From: Actinomycetospora sp. NBRC 106375
GTDB lineage: Bacteria; Actinomycetota; Actinomycetes; Mycobacteriales; Pseudonocardiaceae
Reading direction: 5' to 3'
Assembly: GCF_030269665.1 (NCBI RefSeq)
Contig: NZ_BSTS01000016.1
Location: 1-64,000, forward strand
Length of the DNA: 64,000 nt
A model generated the notes under the pieces. It worked only from the letters and a program-made list of their open reading frames with translations, did no database searches and had not been told where the DNA came from. This document shows positions 17,490 through 26,091 of the stretch, one piece after another. The position numbers and the translations under genes are program-made. The stretch's first letter is position 1. The number at the start of each line of letters is the position of its first letter.

Positions 17490-19693
17490 GCATCCCGAAC
17501 TTCGGCGACGTCGAGCTCGGCACGCCCGAGGGTCCGTCGGGCGACTGGGAGGCCGCGCTCGAGGCGGCGACCGGCAAGGGCGCCGAGGACCTCGTGTGGG
17601 AGACACCGGAGGGCATCGGCGTCAAGCCGCTCTACACCGACGCCGACCTCGAGGGCCTCGACTTCCTGCGGACCTACCCGGGCATCACGCCGTTCCTGCG
17701 CGGGCCCTACCCGACGATGTACGTGACGCAGCCATGGACGGTGCGCCAGTACGCCGGGTTCTCGACCGCCGCGGAGTCGAACGCCTTCTACCGCCGCAAC
17801 CTCGCCGCCGGGCAGAAGGGACTCTCGGTCGCGTTCGACCTGCCCACCCACCGCGGCTACGACTCCGACAACCCCCGGGTCTCCGGCGACGTCGGCATGG
17901 CCGGGGTGTCGATCGACTCGATCCTCGACATGCGCCAGCTGTTCGACGGGATCCCGCTGGACCGCATGTCGGTGTCGATGACCATGAACGGGGCCGTGCT
18001 CCCGGTGATGGCGCTCTACGTGGCCGCCGCCGAGGAACAGGGGGTGTCGCCGGAGCAGCTGGCCGGGACCATCCAGAACGACATCCTCAAGGAGTTCATG
18101 GTCCGCAACACCTACATCTACCCGCCCAAGCCGTCGATGCAGATCATCTCGGACATCTTCAGCTACACCTCGGAGAAGATGCCGAAGTTCAACTCGATCT
18201 CCATCTCCGGCTACCACATCCAGGAGGCCGGCGCGTCCGCCGACCTGGAACTGGCCTACACGCTGGCCGACGGGGTGGAGTACCTGCGGGCCGGGAGCAA
18301 CGCCGGGCTGGACGTGGACAGGTTCGCGCCGCGCCTGTCGTTCTTCTGGGGCATCGGCATGAACTACTTCATGGAGATCGCCAAGCTCCGCGCCGCGCGG
18401 CTGCTGTGGGCGAAGCTCGTGTCGTCGTTCGGCGCGACCAACCCCAAGTCGCTGTCCCTGCGCACGCACAGCCAGACGTCCGGCTGGTCGCTGACCGCCC
18501 AGGACGTCTACAACAACGTCGTCCGCACCTGCGTCGAGGCGATGGCCGCGACCCAGGGCCACACGCAGTCGCTGCACACCAACGCCCTGGACGAGGCCCT
18601 GGCGCTGCCGACCGACTTCTCCGCCCGCATCGCCCGCAACACCCAGCTGCTGCTGCAGCAGGAGTCGGGCACGACGCGCACCGTGGACCCGTGGGGCGGC
18701 TCGGCGTACGTCGAGCGGCTGACCCAGGAGCTGGCGCAGCGGGCGTGGGCCCACATTCAAGAGGTCGAGTCCACCGGCGGCATGGCCCAGGCGATCGACG
18801 AGGGCCTGCCCAAGATGCGCATCGAGGAGGCCGCCGCGCGCACGCAGGCGCGGATCGACTCCGGCCGCCAGCCGCTGATCGGCGTCAACAAGTACCCGCT
18901 GACCTCGGGCGAGGACGTCGACGTCCTCAAGGTCGACAACGCCGACGTGCTGCGCCAGCAGGTGGAGCGGCTGAAGGAGCTCCGCGCCGACCGGGACGAC
19001 GACGCCGTCCGCTCGTCGCTGGAGGCCCTGACGAACGCCGCCCGCGCCGCGTCGGAGGGGACCCGAGGCAACGACCTCGACAGCAACCTCCTCAAGCTCG
19101 CCATCGACGCCGCGCGGGCCAAGGCGAGCGTCGGCGAGATCTCCGACGCGCTCGAGGAGGTCTACGGCCGGCACCGCTCGGACGTCCGGACGATCTCCGG
19201 TGTCTACCGTGACGAGGTGGGCGAGAACTCGGCGGTGGAGAACGCGCGCGCGGCGGCGCAGCGCTTCGAGGAGGCCGAGGGCCGCCGCCCGCGCATCCTC
19301 GTCGCGAAGATGGGCCAGGACGGGCACGACCGCGGCCAGAAGGTCATCGCCACCGCGTTCGCCGACCTCGGCTTCGACGTCGACGTGGGCCCGCTGTTCC
19401 AGACGCCCGGCGAGGTCGCGCGGCAGGCGGTCGAGTCGGACGTGCACGTCGTCGGCGTCTCGTCGCTCGCGGCCGGCCACCTCTCGCTGGTTCCGGCCTT
19501 GCGCGACGAGCTGAAGGAAGCGGGTGCCGAGGAGATCCTCATCGTCGCCGGCGGCGTCATCCCGCCCGGGGACCACGAGGAGCTGCTCGCCAACGGCGCC
19601 GCCGCGATCTTCGGGCCGGGCACGGTGATCGCCGACGCCGCGACCCAGCTGCTGGAGACCCTCGCGAAGCGCCTGGGGCACGCGAAGTCCTGA
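17486..19693 (+). CDS. mutB: Methylmalonyl-CoA mutase large (alpha) subunit
   Basis: 735 aa. Catalytic subunit: substrate and radical-handling barrel ([66 protein letters not shown]) followed by the C-terminal cobalamin domain with [11 protein letters not shown], in which His614 is the lower axial cobalt ligand (DxHxxG), and GGVIPPGD near the end. Full length, no anomalies. Start codon overlaps the mutA stop. In most actinobacteria meaB follows immediately; here a toxin-antitoxin pair intervenes. Confidence 0.98.
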   Translation: MSIPNFGDVELGTPEGPSGDWEAALEAATGKGAEDLVWETPEGIGVKPLYTDADLEGLDFLRTYPGITPFLRGPYPTMYVTQPWTVRQYAGFSTAAESNAFYRRNLAAGQKGLSVAFDLPTHRGYDSDNPRVSGDVGMAGVSIDSILDMRQLFDGIPLDRMSVSMTMNGAVLPVMALYVAAAEEQGVSPEQLAGTIQNDILKEFMVRNTYIYPPKPSMQIISDIFSYTSEKMPKFNSISISGYHIQEAGASADLELAYTLADGVEYLRAGSNAGLDVDRFAPRLSFFWGIGMNYFMEIAKLRAARLLWAKLVSSFGATNPKSLSLRTHSQTSGWSLTAQDVYNNVVRTCVEAMAATQGHTQSLHTNALDEALALPTDFSARIARNTQLLLQQESGTTRTVDPWGGSAYVERLTQELAQRAWAHIQEVESTGGMAQAIDEGLPKMRIEEAAARTQARIDSGRQPLIGVNKYPLTSGEDVDVLKVDNADVLRQQVERLKELRADRDDDAVRSSLEALTNAARAASEGTRGNDLDSNLLKLAIDAARAKASVGEISDALEEVYGRHRSDVRTISGVYRDEVGENSAVENARAAAQRFEEAEGRRPRILVAKMGQDGHDRGQKVIATAFADLGFDVDVGPLFQTPGEVARQAVESDVHVVGVSSLAAGHLSLVPALRDELKEAGAEEILIVAGGVIPPGDHEELLANGAAAIFGPGTVIADAATQLLETLAKRLGHAKS

Positions 19694-19695
19694 CT

Positions 19696-19712
19696 TGACC
19701 AGGTCTGACCAG
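19696..19712 (+). promoter_or_regulatory. Direct repeats TGACCAG upstream of the TA pair
   Basis: TGACCAG occurs at 19696-19702 and 19706-19712, one helical turn apart, only 13 bp before the antitoxin start. The spacing fits a site for an autorepressing antitoxin-toxin complex. The pair therefore probably has its own promoter within the mut operon. Confidence 0.5.
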
Positions 19713-19725
19713 ATAGACTGCCGTC

Positions 19726-19995
19726 GTGGCCGACCAGGTGAACGTCTACGAGGCGAAGACGCAGCTCTCGAAGCTGCTCGAACGCGTCGAGGCGGGCGAG
19801 GAGATCGTCATCGCCCGCAACGGGCGGCCGGTCGCGCGGTTGGTGCCGTCGCAGCGGAGCGGTCAGCAGGAGCCGCGACGGCTCGGCGGACTCGAAGGAA
19901 AGATCTTCTACTCTGGCGACATCAATGACGGCGACGACGAGATCGAGGCGCTGTTCTATGCCGAGCCCATCGAGCCGCCCGGCCTCTCTGAATGA
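19726..19995 (+). CDS. Type II antitoxin, Phd/YefM family
   Basis: 89 aa. The N-terminal half is the Phd/YefM DNA-binding fold (VNVYEAKTQLSKLLERVEAGE, then IVIARNGRPVARLVP). The C-terminal part (KIFYSGDINDGDDEIEALF) is the acidic toxin-neutralising segment. GTG start at 19726 lies just after TGACCAG direct repeats. The stop overlaps the ATG of the PIN-domain toxin. It is expected to repress its own promoter and block the RNase partner. Confidence 0.93.
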   Translation: MADQVNVYEAKTQLSKLLERVEAGEEIVIARNGRPVARLVPSQRSGQQEPRRLGGLEGKIFYSGDINDGDDEIEALFYAEPIEPPGLSE

Positions 19996-20378
19996 GATTG
20001 CTCCTCGACACCCACGTGGTTCTGTGGTCGGTGGAGGCGCCGCAACGACTCGGTCCAGCCGTGCGTGCTGATCTCTCCGATCGCTCTCACGAGGTCCTGG
20101 TCTCGGTCGTCTCGCTGTGGGAGCTCGCCACGAAGCGCGCGATCGGGAAGCTGCAGGTCGATGTCTCCGAGATGGTGGAGGAACTGCGTTCACAGGACAT
20201 CGACCTCCTTCCTGTCCGCCCGGAGCACGCCCGGACTGTCGCCGACCTCCCCCTCCACCACCGCGACCCGTTCGACCGGATGCTCGTGGCGCAGGCTCGC
20301 CACGAGGGCCTCACGCTGGTCACGGCCGACCGGCGACTCGAGGCCTACTCCGTGGCGGTCCTGCGTGCGGACGCGTGA
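19992..20378 (+). CDS. vapC: PIN-domain ribonuclease toxin, VapC family
   Basis: 128 aa. PIN fold with the metal-binding acidic residues: Asp6 in LLLDTHVVLW, Glu in SVVSLWELATKRAIGK, Asp in HHRDPFDRMLVAQA and the C-terminal LVTADRRL. Members of this group cleave RNA (often tRNA) when freed from antitoxin. All active-site acids are present, so it should be functional. Translationally coupled to the antitoxin. The pair interrupts the otherwise standard mutAB-meaB order and probably arrived by horizontal transfer. Confidence 0.93.
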   Translation: MRLLLDTHVVLWSVEAPQRLGPAVRADLSDRSHEVLVSVVSLWELATKRAIGKLQVDVSEMVEELRSQDIDLLPVRPEHARTVADLPLHHRDPFDRMLVAQARHEGLTLVTADRRLEAYSVAVLRADA

Positions 20379-20391
20379 GGAGGGAGATTCC

Positions 20392-21378
20392 GTGAGCGAC
20401 ATCGACCTGGAGCCCTACGTCGAGGGCGTCCGGTCCGGGTCGCGGCTCTGGATCGGCCGGGCGATCACGCTCGTCGAGTCGACGCGCCCCGACCACCGCG
20501 ACGCCGCACAGGAGCTGCTCGTCGAGCTGCTGCCGCACGCGGGTGGCGCGCGGCGGATCGGCATCTCCGGGGTGCCCGGAGTGGGGAAGTCGACGTTCAT
20601 CGGCGCCCTGGGCTCGACGCTGACGGCGTCGGGGTCGAAGGTCGCGGTGCTCGCCGTCGATCCGTCGTCCACCCGCAGCGGCGGCTCGATCCTCGGCGAC
20701 AAGACCCGCATGGACGAGCTGGCGACCGACGACGACGCCTTCATCCGACCCTCCCCGACGGCCGGGACGCTGGGCGGGGTCGCCAAGGCGACGCGCGAGA
20801 CCATGGTCGTGATGGAGGCGGCGGGCTACGACGTCGTCATCGTCGAGACGGTCGGCGTCGGCCAGTCGGAGACCACCGTCGCGCAGATGGTCGACTCGTT
20901 CCTCTTCCTGACGCTCGCGCGCACCGGCGACTCCCTGCAGGGCATCAAGCGCGGCATCCTCGAGATCGCCGACGTCATCGCCGTGAACAAGGCGGACGGC
21001 CCGCACGCCCGCGAGGCGAAGCGGGCGGCGCGCGAGCTCGGGCAGGCGCTGGCGATGCTCCGCGGGGAGCGGGAGACGTGGAAGGTCCCGGTGCTGACGT
21101 GCAGCGCCGCGGAGCGGACGGGTCTCGACGACGTGTGGTCGGCGCTCGTGCGGCACCAGGAGCACCTCGAGGCCGAGGGCGGCCTGGCCGGGAAGCGCGC
21201 CCGCCAGCAGGTCGACTGGACCTGGCAGATGGTGCGCGACCGCCTGCTCGGCCGGCTGCAGGACCACCCGGCGGTCAAGGGGATGCGCGGCGAGCTGGAG
21301 CACGAGGTCGAGGCGGGGGAGCTGACCCCGGCGCTGGCGGCCGACCGGATTCTCGGAGCGTTCCTCGACGGTGTTTGA
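20392..21378 (+). CDS. meaB: Methylmalonyl-CoA mutase chaperone GTPase MeaB
   Basis: 328 aa. G3E P-loop GTPase: Walker A GVPGVGKST, LAVDPSSTRSGGSILGDKTRM (switch region), VIVETVGVGQSE (Walker B/switch II) and VNKADG (base recognition). MeaB gates adenosylcobalamin loading into MutB and protects the enzyme from inactivation. GTG start at 20392 with GAGGAGGGA just upstream. It follows the toxin gene by 13 bp; if it lacks its own promoter its expression depends on transcription through the TA pair. Confidence 0.97.
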   Translation: MSDIDLEPYVEGVRSGSRLWIGRAITLVESTRPDHRDAAQELLVELLPHAGGARRIGISGVPGVGKSTFIGALGSTLTASGSKVAVLAVDPSSTRSGGSILGDKTRMDELATDDDAFIRPSPTAGTLGGVAKATRETMVVMEAAGYDVVIVETVGVGQSETTVAQMVDSFLFLTLARTGDSLQGIKRGILEIADVIAVNKADGPHAREAKRAARELGQALAMLRGERETWKVPVLTCSAAERTGLDDVWSALVRHQEHLEAEGGLAGKRARQQVDWTWQMVRDRLLGRLQDHPAVKGMRGELEHEVEAGELTPALAADRILGAFLDGV

Positions 21379-21386
21379 TGAGTATT

Positions 21387-21400
21387 GGCTTATATAAGCC
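21387..21400. promoter_or_regulatory. AT-rich palindrome GGCTTATATAAGCC
   Basis: A perfect 14-bp palindrome, conspicuously AT-rich for this chromosome, 20 bp before the SRPBCC gene start and 8 bp after the meaB stop. It looks like a regulator operator overlapping the promoter; no regulator gene for it lies in the window. Confidence 0.5.
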
Positions 21401-21420
21401 GGTCTCGTAGGTTCTCGGGC

Positions 21421-22053
21421 ATGGACGTCCAGTACGAGGTCACCGCCACCCGCCGTGTCGTCGGCACCCGCACGCTCGCGGCCGGGGAGGCGGCCGTCGT
21501 CACCCTGAGCCGCGCGTTCCCCACCGACGTCGACGACCTGTGGTCCGCGTGCACCGAGGCCGACCGCATCGCCCGCTGGTTCCTCCCGGTCAGCGGCGAG
21601 CTGCGCCTGGGCGGGCGCTACCAGCTCGAGGGCAACGCGGGTGGCGAGGTTACCGCCTGCGACCCGCCGCGCGGCTTCGACGCCACCTGGGAGTTCGGCG
21701 GCGGGGTGAGCTGGATCGAGGTGCGGCTGACGCCCGAGGGCGCCGACGGCGCGCGCTTCACTCTCGCCCACATCGCGCACGTCGACGACGACCACTGGCG
21801 CACCTACGGCCCGGGCGCCGCGGGGATCGGCTGGGACCTCGGGCTGCTCGGGCTGGGGCGCCACCTCGGGTCGGGCGCCGGCGTCACGCCGGAGGACGCC
21901 GAGGCGTGGTCGGCGTCCGACGAGGGACGGGACTTCATCACGCGGTCGGGGCGGGCGTGGGCCGCGGCGAGCGCCGCGTCGGGCCTGGACGCCGCCGACG
22001 CCGAGGCCCGGGCGGACCGGACGATCGCGTTCTACACCGGCGCGGAGGTCTGA
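21421..22053 (+). CDS. SRPBCC (AHSA1-like) domain protein
   Basis: 210 aa. Single START/SRPBCC helix-grip domain: AVVTLSRAFPTDVDDLWSACTEADRIARWF, LGGRYQLEGNAGGEVTACDPP, FDATWEFGGGVSWIEVRLTP, ending with a C-terminal helix. These proteins bind hydrophobic ligands or act as co-chaperone-like or polyketide-processing domains; no catalytic residues are identifiable. ATG at 21421 under the GGCTTATATAAGCC palindrome. In other actinobacteria the type often accompanies an ArsR regulator, but none is present here. Confidence 0.82.
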   Translation: MDVQYEVTATRRVVGTRTLAAGEAAVVTLSRAFPTDVDDLWSACTEADRIARWFLPVSGELRLGGRYQLEGNAGGEVTACDPPRGFDATWEFGGGVSWIEVRLTPEGADGARFTLAHIAHVDDDHWRTYGPGAAGIGWDLGLLGLGRHLGSGAGVTPEDAEAWSASDEGRDFITRSGRAWAAASAASGLDAADAEARADRTIAFYTGAEV

Positions 22054-22070
22054 GACGGTCGCGGGACGGG

Positions 22071-22934
22071 TCAGCCGAGCTCGCGCAGGGCCGCGAGGAC
22101 GACGTCCGGCGCCTCTTCGGGCAGGAAGTGCCCGGCGTCGACGGGGCCGCCGCGGACGTCGTCGGCCCACTGCCGCCACACCGCGAGCGGGTCGTACCAG
22201 GCCTCGACCGCGCCCGTCGCGCTCCAGAGCACGTGCACGGGACAGCGCAGGTTCCCGGCGCCCCGGTCGGCCTCGTCGTGCTCGACGTCCGCGGTCGCCG
22301 CCGCGCGGTACTGCGCGCAGATCGCATGCACGCGCCCGGGGTCGCGGAACGTCGCCGCGTAGCGCTCGCGCAGCCACGGCGGGAAGGCGGCGGGGTCGTC
22401 GGACCAGGAGTCGAGCATGTGGTCGACGAGGACGTCCGGGGCGCCGAGCACGAGGCGCTCGGCGACGGGCTCGGGGGCCGCGAGCATCGACCAGACCCAG
22501 TAGCCCAGCGCGAACTCGCGGTCGGCGCGGGCGAACGCCTCCGCGGTGGGGACGACGTCGAGCACGGCGAGCGCCGTCACGTGGTCGGGGTGGTCGAGGG
22601 CCAGGCGGTAGGCGCAGCGGGCGCCTCGGTCGTGGCCGGCGACGGCGAAGCGCTCGTGGCCCAGCGCCCGCATGACGGCGAGCTGCTCGGCGGCGAGCGA
22701 GCGCATGCTGTGGTCGTCGCCCGTCCCGACGCCGCTGCCGCCGTAACCCCGCAGGTCGGTGACGACGACGGTGTGGTCGGCGGCGAGCGCGGGCGCGACG
22801 TCACGCCACATCAGGTGGGTCTCCGGGATGCCGTGCAGGAGCAGCAGCGGGGGCCCGGTGCCGCCCACGCGGCCGTGGATCGTCGTGCCGCCGACGGTCA
22901 CGTCGACGACGTCGAAGCCGGGAAAGAGGGACAC
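22071..22934 (-). CDS. Alpha/beta hydrolase, haloacetate-dehalogenase/epoxide-hydrolase type
   Basis: 287 aa; GTG start at 22934 behind GGAGGAGG. Oxyanion motif HGIPETHLMW, then TDLRGYGGS, and the nucleophile elbow AGHDRGARCAYRL, with Asp102 as nucleophile and Arg103/Arg106 placed like the carboxylate-binding arginines of fluoroacetate dehalogenase. The general base is in DAGHFLPEEAPD. The fluoride-binding His of that family (His-Trp pair) is Val147-Trp148 here, so activity on fluoroacetate itself is doubtful; chloroacetate-type or epoxide substrates are open. It stands alone, convergent with the SRPBCC gene. Confidence 0.85.
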   Translation of the reverse strand: MSLFPGFDVVDVTVGGTTIHGRVGGTGPPLLLLHGIPETHLMWRDVAPALAADHTVVVTDLRGYGGSGVGTGDDHSMRSLAAEQLAVMRALGHERFAVAGHDRGARCAYRLALDHPDHVTALAVLDVVPTAEAFARADREFALGYWVWSMLAAPEPVAERLVLGAPDVLVDHMLDSWSDDPAAFPPWLRERYAATFRDPGRVHAICAQYRAAATADVEHDEADRGAGNLRCPVHVLWSATGAVEAWYDPLAVWRQWADDVRGGPVDAGHFLPEEAPDVVLAALRELG

Positions 22935-23110
22935 GCGCGACCTCCTCCGGTGGACGAGGCCAGGAGGAGCTCTCCGGGACGCGGCGTCCAGCACGCCCGC
23001 CCGTGACCTTACGGGAGCGGGGCGTTGACAGGGTTCTCGGCGCGTCCCGACCCTGGTCGCACGCCGCCGCGTCACCCCAGGGGCGGTCGGACCCCCGGGA
23101 GGTCGTGCCG

Positions 23111-24298
23111 ATGTCCTCCGTCGCGCCCACCGCCGACTGGGTCGATCCGCCGGCCATGCTGCGGGACCCCTACGAGACCTACGCGCGGTTGCGCGCGCTC
23201 GGGCCGGTGGTCCGGGTGCCGGCGATGGGGCGCTACCTCGTCACCGGGTCCGCGGCCTGCCGGGCCGTCGAGGCCGACCAGGCCACCTACTCGGCCGACG
23301 TCAGCGGCGGCGGCGCGACGATGGCCCGGGCGCTCGGCGCGAAGCCGATGTTGCGCAAGGACGACCCGGAGCACGCGGTGGAGCGGGCCCCGGTCAACGC
23401 GGGCCTGCGCGCGAAGAGCGTCCGCGCCGCCTGGGCGCCGCGGTTCGAGCACAACGCGCGGACGCAGCTCGACGTCCTGCGCGGGCAGGGGCCCGAGCGC
23501 GCCGAGCTGAACCGCGACTACGCCGCACCCGTGGCCGCGCGGAACCTCGTCGACCTGCTCGGGCTGCCCGAGGCCACGCCCGAGGCGATGGAGCGCTGGT
23601 CGCACGCCTTCATCGCGGGGATCGGCAACCTGCACGACGACCCGGACATCTGGGCGCGCTGCGACGCCGCGCAGCGGGAGGTCGACGACCACCTCGACGC
23701 GCTGCTCCCGCAGCTGCGGCGCCATCCCGACGCCTCGATGACGTCGGCGCTGGTCACCAGCGGGCTCCCCGAGCCCGCGGTGCGCGCGAACGTGAAGCTG
23801 ACGATCTCCGGGGGCATGAACGAGCCCCAGCACATGATCACCAACATGGTCTGGGCGCTGAGCCGGCATCCCGAGCAGCGCGACCGCGTCCTCGCCGATC
23901 CGTCGCTCTGGCCGGTGGTGTTCGACGAGGCGCTGCGGTGGCTCCCGCCGATCGGGATGTACCCGCGGGAGACGACGCGCGCGACCGTCCTCGACGGCGT
24001 CGCGCTGCCGGGCGGCGCGATCCTCGGCGTCGTGATCGGCGCGGCCAACCGCGATCCCGCCGCGTTCGACCGTCCCGAGCACTTCGACATCGCCCGGACG
24101 CGGCGCGCGCACCTCGGGTTCGGGAGCGGGGTGCACCTCTGCGTCGGCCACTGGGCGGCGCGCATCGCGATCGGCGAGATCGCCGTCCCGCGGCTCTACG
24201 ACGCCCTGCCCGGCCTGCGGACCGACACCCGCCGCGACGAGGCGTGGTTCGGCTGGGTGTTCCGGGGCCTGACCGACCTCCCCGTCACCTGGGACTAG
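23111..24298 (+). CDS. Cytochrome P450
   Basis: 395 aa soluble bacterial P450. Heme-binding loop FGSGVHLCVGHW with Cys344 as thiolate ligand; K-helix FDEALRWLPP (ExxR); I-helix ISGGMNEPQHMITN, where the usual acid-Thr pair is replaced by Glu-Pro-Gln, a variant seen in some CYP families with altered oxygen activation. ATG at 23111 preferred, GTG 23105 possible. No ferredoxin or reductase gene adjoins it, so it must share redox partners. Substrate unknown. It ends convergently, overlapping the next gene's stop. Confidence 0.92.
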   Translation: MSSVAPTADWVDPPAMLRDPYETYARLRALGPVVRVPAMGRYLVTGSAACRAVEADQATYSADVSGGGATMARALGAKPMLRKDDPEHAVERAPVNAGLRAKSVRAAWAPRFEHNARTQLDVLRGQGPERAELNRDYAAPVAARNLVDLLGLPEATPEAMERWSHAFIAGIGNLHDDPDIWARCDAAQREVDDHLDALLPQLRRHPDASMTSALVTSGLPEPAVRANVKLTISGGMNEPQHMITNMVWALSRHPEQRDRVLADPSLWPVVFDEALRWLPPIGMYPRETTRATVLDGVALPGGAILGVVIGAANRDPAAFDRPEHFDIARTRRAHLGFGSGVHLCVGHWAARIAIGEIAVPRLYDALPGLRTDTRRDEAWFGWVFRGLTDLPVTWD

Positions 24299-24933
24299 TT
24301 GCTGATCGCGGGCGCCGCGCCGACGAAGCGGTCGTCGGTGAGCTGGTCGACGAGGAACGCGGCGACGTCGGTGCGCGCCATCGGCGTCCCGACGCGGTCG
24401 CGGCCGAGGAACCCGGCGCGCAACGTGCCGTTCGAGGGGATGTCGATCGGTGCGGTCATGCGCGCGAGCGTCCAGTCCAGGTCCGACGTCGTGACGACCT
24501 CGCTCATGCCCTGGACCTCGCGCAGCGCCCCCGGGATGAGCAGGCCGATCCCGACGGGGACGAGGCGGTCGAACAGGCTCGGGCGGTCGCGCGGGTCGGG
24601 GACGCTGACGGTGGCGAGCGCGATCAGGCGGCGCACCCCGGACTCGTGCATCGCGTCCACGATGGTCCGCGTCGCCGCCGTGAGCGGGCCGCTGCGCAGG
24701 AACGGGTCGATCGGCGGGCCGAGCGCGCTGATCACCGCGTCGGCACCGTCGACGGCCTTGCGGATCGCGGGCGCGTCGTCGAGCTCGGCGACGATCACCT
24801 CGAGGTCGTCGTCGGTGACCTCGAGCTTGTCGGGCGAGCGGACGAGCACGGTGACGTGGTGCCCGGTCGCGAGCAGCTGCCGCACCACGTGCCGGCCGAT
24901 CTTGCCCGTGCCCCCGAACACCGTGACGTCCAT
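24295..24933 (-). CDS. NAD(P)-binding atypical SDR (NmrA/BVR-B-like)
   Basis: 212 aa. Starts MDVTVFGGTGKIGRHVVRQL (TGxxGxxG dinucleotide loop), then VTVLVRSPDKL, DAVISALGPP and TLARMTAPID; ends FVGAAPAISN. This is the short biliverdin-reductase-B/NmrA-like SDR form, which lacks the YxxxK catalytic pair and binds NAD(P)H for redox or sensing roles. Convergent with the P450, sharing 4 bp. A 40-nt hairpin lies upstream at 24997, insulating it from the catabolic operon beyond. Confidence 0.85.
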   Translation of the reverse strand: MDVTVFGGTGKIGRHVVRQLLATGHHVTVLVRSPDKLEVTDDDLEVIVAELDDAPAIRKAVDGADAVISALGPPIDPFLRSGPLTAATRTIVDAMHESGVRRLIALATVSVPDPRDRPSLFDRLVPVGIGLLIPGALREVQGMSEVVTTSDLDWTLARMTAPIDIPSNGTLRAGFLGRDRVGTPMARTDVAAFLVDQLTDDRFVGAAPAISN

Positions 24934-24996
24934 CCGGCCGGATACCCCGCGTGCGGGCACCCGGTCCGTGGCGGCGCTCACGTCTCCGCTGCCCAT

Positions 24997-25036
24997 GTGA
25001 GCGAACTTCGGGGCTATAGGCCCGAAGTTCGCTCAC
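24997..25036. terminator. 40-nt GTGAGC hairpin at the end of the catabolic operon
   Basis: Arms GTGAGCGAACTTCGGGGC and GGCCCGAAGTTCGCTCAC with loop TATA; one mismatch near the loop. The stop codon of the acyl-CoA dehydrogenase at 25033 is inside the right arm. Terminates the leftward operon 30069-25033. Confidence 0.75.
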
Positions 25037-26091
25037 GTACCGGTGCGGACCCCGCGGGAGAGGGTCGGCCAGAGCGCGTCGGGGCCGCCGGCGGCGAGCG
25101 TGCGACCGAGGTCGGTGGCCCAGGCCCGCTCGCCGCCCCACTCGTCGCGCCAGGACCACAGCCGGCGGGTGAGCACGCCGAGCGCGAACTCGCGGGTCAC
25201 GCCCATCGCGCCGGTGGCCTGGTGCGCGGCGGCGGCGACGAGCCCCGCCGCCTCGGACGCGACGGCGGCCGCCGCGGCGACGTCGAGGGCGTCGGGTTCG
25301 CCCTCCCCGGCGCCCACGGCGGCCGACCGGGCGGCCATCGCGGCCATCTCGGTCTGCTCGGCGATGCGCACGAGGTGGTCGGCCACGGCCGGGAACCGCG
25401 ACACCGGGCGGCCGAACTGCACCCGCTCGCCGGTGTAGGTCACGGTCACCTCGAGGACCCGGCGGGCCGCCCCGGCGATCAGGGCGGCGCGGGCCAGGGC
25501 CCCGCGCCGCGCCAGCAGCTCGCGGGTGTCCGGCGGGACGGACGCGATCGCCTCGGGGACGACGCCGTCGAGGTCGACGGACTCCCGGGGCTCGCCGGCG
25601 AGGTTGTGGCCGGGGGCGATCCGCGTCGTGGTCGGGTCGACCAGCGCCACCACGGCCCCGTCGGGACCGTCGGCCAGCACGGCGATCCGGGTCGCCGCGG
25701 ACGCCCACGCCACGCGGGCGAGCTGGCCGCTCAGCGCGCCGCCGGTCAGGGTCACCGCGCCCGTGCCCGTCGTCAGCGGCCCGTCGGGGAGAGGGAGGCC
25801 GGCGGCGGCGAGGAGGCGCCCGGCGAGCAGGCCCGTCTCGGCGAGCGGGACGGGCGCCGCGGCCGCACCGGCCGCCTCGAGCACCGAGCACGCCTCGGCC
25901 ACCGAGCCGCCCGCGCCCCCGGCGGCCTCGGGCACCCCGACCGTCGTGAAGCCCCCGGCGTGCAGCGGCTCCCAGACGGTCGCGGCCCAGCCGTCGCGCT
26001 CGGCGGCCTCGAGGATCTCGGGCGTGACGCGATCGGTGAGCAGGTCGGCGACGGCGTCACGGACCTCGGCCAGATCGTTCGTCGCCGTCAT
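25033..26091 (-). CDS. Acyl-CoA dehydrogenase, smaller subunit of a pair
   Basis: 352 aa acyl-CoA dehydrogenase-fold protein with divergent N-terminal and middle domains (VGVPEAAGGAGGSVAEACSVLE; VALVDPTTTRI) and a C-terminal helical domain (VTYTGERVQFGRPVSRFPAV, HQATGAMGVTREFALGVLTRR). Its ATG overlaps the stop of the partner dehydrogenase (ATGA). Short plus longer adjacent dehydrogenases resemble the alpha2beta2 FadE28-FadE29 type enzymes of actinobacterial steroid side-chain breakdown, where FAD sites form between subunits. It probably dehydrogenates a bulky or branched acyl-CoA. Last gene of the operon. Confidence 0.86.
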   Translation of the reverse strand: MTATNDLAEVRDAVADLLTDRVTPEILEAAERDGWAATVWEPLHAGGFTTVGVPEAAGGAGGSVAEACSVLEAAGAAAAPVPLAETGLLAGRLLAAAGLPLPDGPLTTGTGAVTLTGGALSGQLARVAWASAATRIAVLADGPDGAVVALVDPTTTRIAPGHNLAGEPRESVDLDGVVPEAIASVPPDTRELLARRGALARAALIAGAARRVLEVTVTYTGERVQFGRPVSRFPAVADHLVRIAEQTEMAAMAARSAAVGAGEGEPDALDVAAAAAVASEAAGLVAAAAHQATGAMGVTREFALGVLTRRLWSWRDEWGGERAWATDLGRTLAAGGPDALWPTLSRGVRTGT

